In this document: positions 61,531-64,000 of the stretch, piece after piece | Layout of the letters: each line of letters starts with the position of its first letter | Numbering within the stretch: position 1 is the stretch's first letter | Source of the DNA: Cinclus cinclus | Lineage: Eukaryota > Chordata > Aves > Passeriformes > Cinclidae | DNA length: 64,000 bases | Direction of reading: 5' to 3' | Assembly (NCBI RefSeq): GCF_963662255.1 | Contig: NC_085046.1 | Span: 17,830,809-17,894,808, forward strand | Notes under the pieces: model-generated | What the model saw: the letters and a program-made list of their open reading frames with translations, nothing else | Database searches by the model: none | Told to the model about the DNA's origin: nothing | Translations under genes and position numbers: made by a program

Positions 61531-64000
61531 TGTTTTGGCCCCTGTATGGTTGGACAATAGAGCCTCTATAAAACTCAGCTAGTCATGTGTGCATATATAT
61601 ATCCTTCCAAACAAGTAACAATAAAAGCTGATTTGTCATATGACCTTTATATCTGTACACATGCACAAACATAGATATATCTGGAATCACAGTCACTTCT
61701 TTTTAAAAAAAAAAAAATTAGCTACATTAGAGTTAAAATTCTTTGGGACTCTTCACCTATAGGGCCATGCTTGCAGTGCTATGATTCCACAAAGCATTTA
61801 AATATGTTACAGTGTGGAATTACACTGGTGTCAGCAGAATAAATGTGCCTGAAGAAATACATTTAAGGCCTGTGAGAGAATTTAGGTAGCAGAACTTGAA
61901 GACAAACCAGTTCTAAAATAACTTTATATGGTTCTTCTCTTAATGAAAGTGTGAAAATTTAAATGGTGAATACCTGTTACTGTCTTGCCAGTGACAGAAG
62001 CAAGCATTGAGTTCCATAAGAAAATTATATCCACTTCTGTCTATAATGACAGAAATCTAACTTTTAGCCGTTCAACTCCTCATGTTTTGAGATTGAATAG
62101 CGTACTTCAGAAGTATATAATTTTAGCAGAAAGATATCCACATGTGAGAGGCAAAAATAATTCCCTAGAAGACTGATGAAAATTAAATATCAGGTGTTTG
62201 AAGCTGCTCAGGTGTTTAGAAAGTCAGAATTTGCTGAAGGGAAAGGAATTTGTATCCAAAGATCAGGCAATGCATTAAAAATGCATGGAAAAATATGAAA
62301 AAACCCCCCATAGGATGCATTGTGGACCCATGTGATAAAATCAATTTCACAGTGAATCATGCAGCTCTGCAGTTCAGTGTTGATAACTCACAATTCAGCT
62401 GAGAGTCAGAAAATATTTAGTAATTTTTTTACAGGCCCAACTCTTAAATTCATATGATTACAGCGGGAATTCCAACTTTAATTAAATTTAAAGTAAGTCC
62501 CTGCCTGCAGAACAACGCTACAAGCTATGTTCATGTATGCTCCAAAGACTTAGAAATCAAAAGACAAATAAAAGCAACCTGTATTTTTTTGGTCTGTGTA
62601 GACTTTTATTGCTAATAGATTGTAAATAAGCTTTATTTGTTTCATCTGGAGGTTGCTTTATTCAAAATGAGTAACAAACTACAATACTGAGCAAAGGAGA
62701 AGAATACAGTGAAATGCATCCTATTAATCGAACACAGGGTTGGAGAGGAACAAATTTTATCCTGGTAAACTGAAGCACTAGCAATAAATGTTAACGAGGT
62801 AAGAGCAGAAATGTAACCTACCTTAATGCCAGTGAAAAGATCCACTCAAATGCTGTGTTTCCAACAAAAAAAATACAATTGACATGTATTACCAGCTGTG
62901 TGTAAGAGACCAAATAAATGATGGATCAAAAGACAAATCATCTCTGTCCCCCTTTCATTTTTGCATAATACACTGAATGCCTTTATCAAAGAAAAAGAAG
63001 GGTCTTTTTCAAGAGTTATCCCAAATGTATTCCTTTGAAATGTTGGGATATCCTCTAAGCATTCACACTGGTCTGTTCTGGGGATCACACAGGAATTGCA
63101 GGTATATAGTACACATATAAATAATGATAACTTTACTAAAGTTGAAAAGTCAAGCTCCCTAAAATTTGGAAGTTTTGCAAATGGGGTTTTGTGTAACTCC
63201 AGTTTTTTATGAGTTTTTATCTCTGTTTGACTCTCATGGCCAGTAAATCTTAGCACTTGAACCTAATGTTGAATATTGCTCTATTTAAGACCTGAAAAAG
63301 TGTCTGTCACTCCAACCCCTTATTCTCCAAACCATCATAATTTGATTCAATGAAATTCACTACCTGTGACTGCAAATCTCACTTTGTGAGTATTTCTGAT
63401 AGTCCTTAATTAGTGATACCAGTGAAAAACCACATTGCACTTAGTCACTCCTCTTCAGGTAGCTCCTCATCAAATATCACTATGTTCCCTAAAGCCAGCT
63501 AGTCTCTCAGTCCAGTGTCTCCTGACTCCTATTCTCCATTTTGTCTTGACTTTCTGCCCTTAGGTTTCTTGTCTGGCTGGTTCCAGGTCTGCCAGCCACT
63601 GTGTCTCACTGCCCTGAGCCAAGTGGTTCCTTCCTCTTGCACCAGTCACTGTTGACACAGATAGGACGTGCTGTTTTTTCTTGCTACCTCTTCAGAGCAA
63701 TTAATGTTGAGAAAGTAGAACTTCCCTTGCATATATTTGTTGGAAAATGCATGCCCAGATGCTCCAGTGGCAGCCACATAGGATTTTGGAAAGGAAGGAG
63801 AATACTTTGTGGCATGGAGGGAAGGCACATCTATGTTGTAATCCCACTAGAGCTACAAACAGATGCAGCATACTCAGTTTGCAAAGGATTTTACAGGATA
63901 GTTATATTAGCAGTTGATGAGTTTTAGTGTTTTTTAAGTTAATACCTCTTGCTGCTCTTGGGACAGTCAATATAAACTATAAATAACTTAATATTTTATT
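61531..64000. other. Non-coding stretch to the window edge
   Basis: AT-rich, with an A12 run near 61707 and no recognised repeat or gene. A 136-codon minus frame (62846-63256) is the longest here. It has no recognised motif, and its base use does not differ from the surrounding DNA. A 108-codon plus frame (63601-63927) likewise has no recognised features. Confidence 0.55.

Noticed and set aside
62846..63256. 136-codon minus-strand frame
   Set aside because: No recognised motif, and no promoter or splice context seen. Left as chance.
1..64000. Prokaryotic or viral systems (operons, CRISPR, prophage, toxin modules)
   Set aside because: Avian SINE and LTR content, CpG islands, a vertebrate-type tRNA with Pol III signals and the lack of contiguous coding sequence show vertebrate nuclear DNA.

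Overview
The window looks like songbird (oscine passerine) nuclear DNA from a gene-poor, non-coding region. The lineage evidence is a tRNA-Ile-derived SINE with a CR1-type tail (55265-55406, plus a 5'-truncated reverse copy at 36154-36228), matching the passerine family known as TguSINE1 as I remember it, and two solo-LTR-like insertions of avian endogenous retroviruses (5254-6347 and about 57496-57921). Mammalian-type Alu and L1 sequences are absent. Introns, microsatellites and CpG islands of this kind exclude a prokaryote, so there are no operons, CRISPR arrays or prophages to find.

Layout. 1-21.7 kb: AT-rich single-copy DNA with a TA dinucleotide tract, a polypurine stretch, one complete solo LTR, a TTTCTA hexamer array and a possible decayed reverse LTR near 9.5 kb. 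21.78-25.54 kb: the functional core, made of two CpG islands about 1.5 kb apart. The first holds the only gene I can call with certainty, an intact tRNA-Asn(GTT) at 21996-22069 with internal promoter boxes and a Pol III terminator. The second is GC-box-rich and looks like a Pol II promoter, but I cannot identify its transcript. 25.5-36 kb: AT-rich DNA with several motif-dense stretches resembling conserved non-coding enhancers, a large CCTCT/ATCC compound microsatellite (31142-31502), a 31-base A tract and the truncated SINE. 36-64 kb: mostly unremarkable intergenic or intronic sequence, with a 39-bp minisatellite of four near-identical units (38556-38711), a TTTG-rich tract, the full-length SINE and the second LTR.

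No protein-coding exon could be recognised. The long open frames (up to 387 codons) lie in the CpG islands or in satellites, overlap one another on both strands, and have proline/arginine/alanine-rich or periodic composition expected from base composition alone. Short coding exons flanked by introns could have been missed, since the only tool was reading. The coherent picture is a tRNA gene and an unassigned CpG-island promoter inside a regulatory, gene-poor landscape; I did not find a convincing new biological system.
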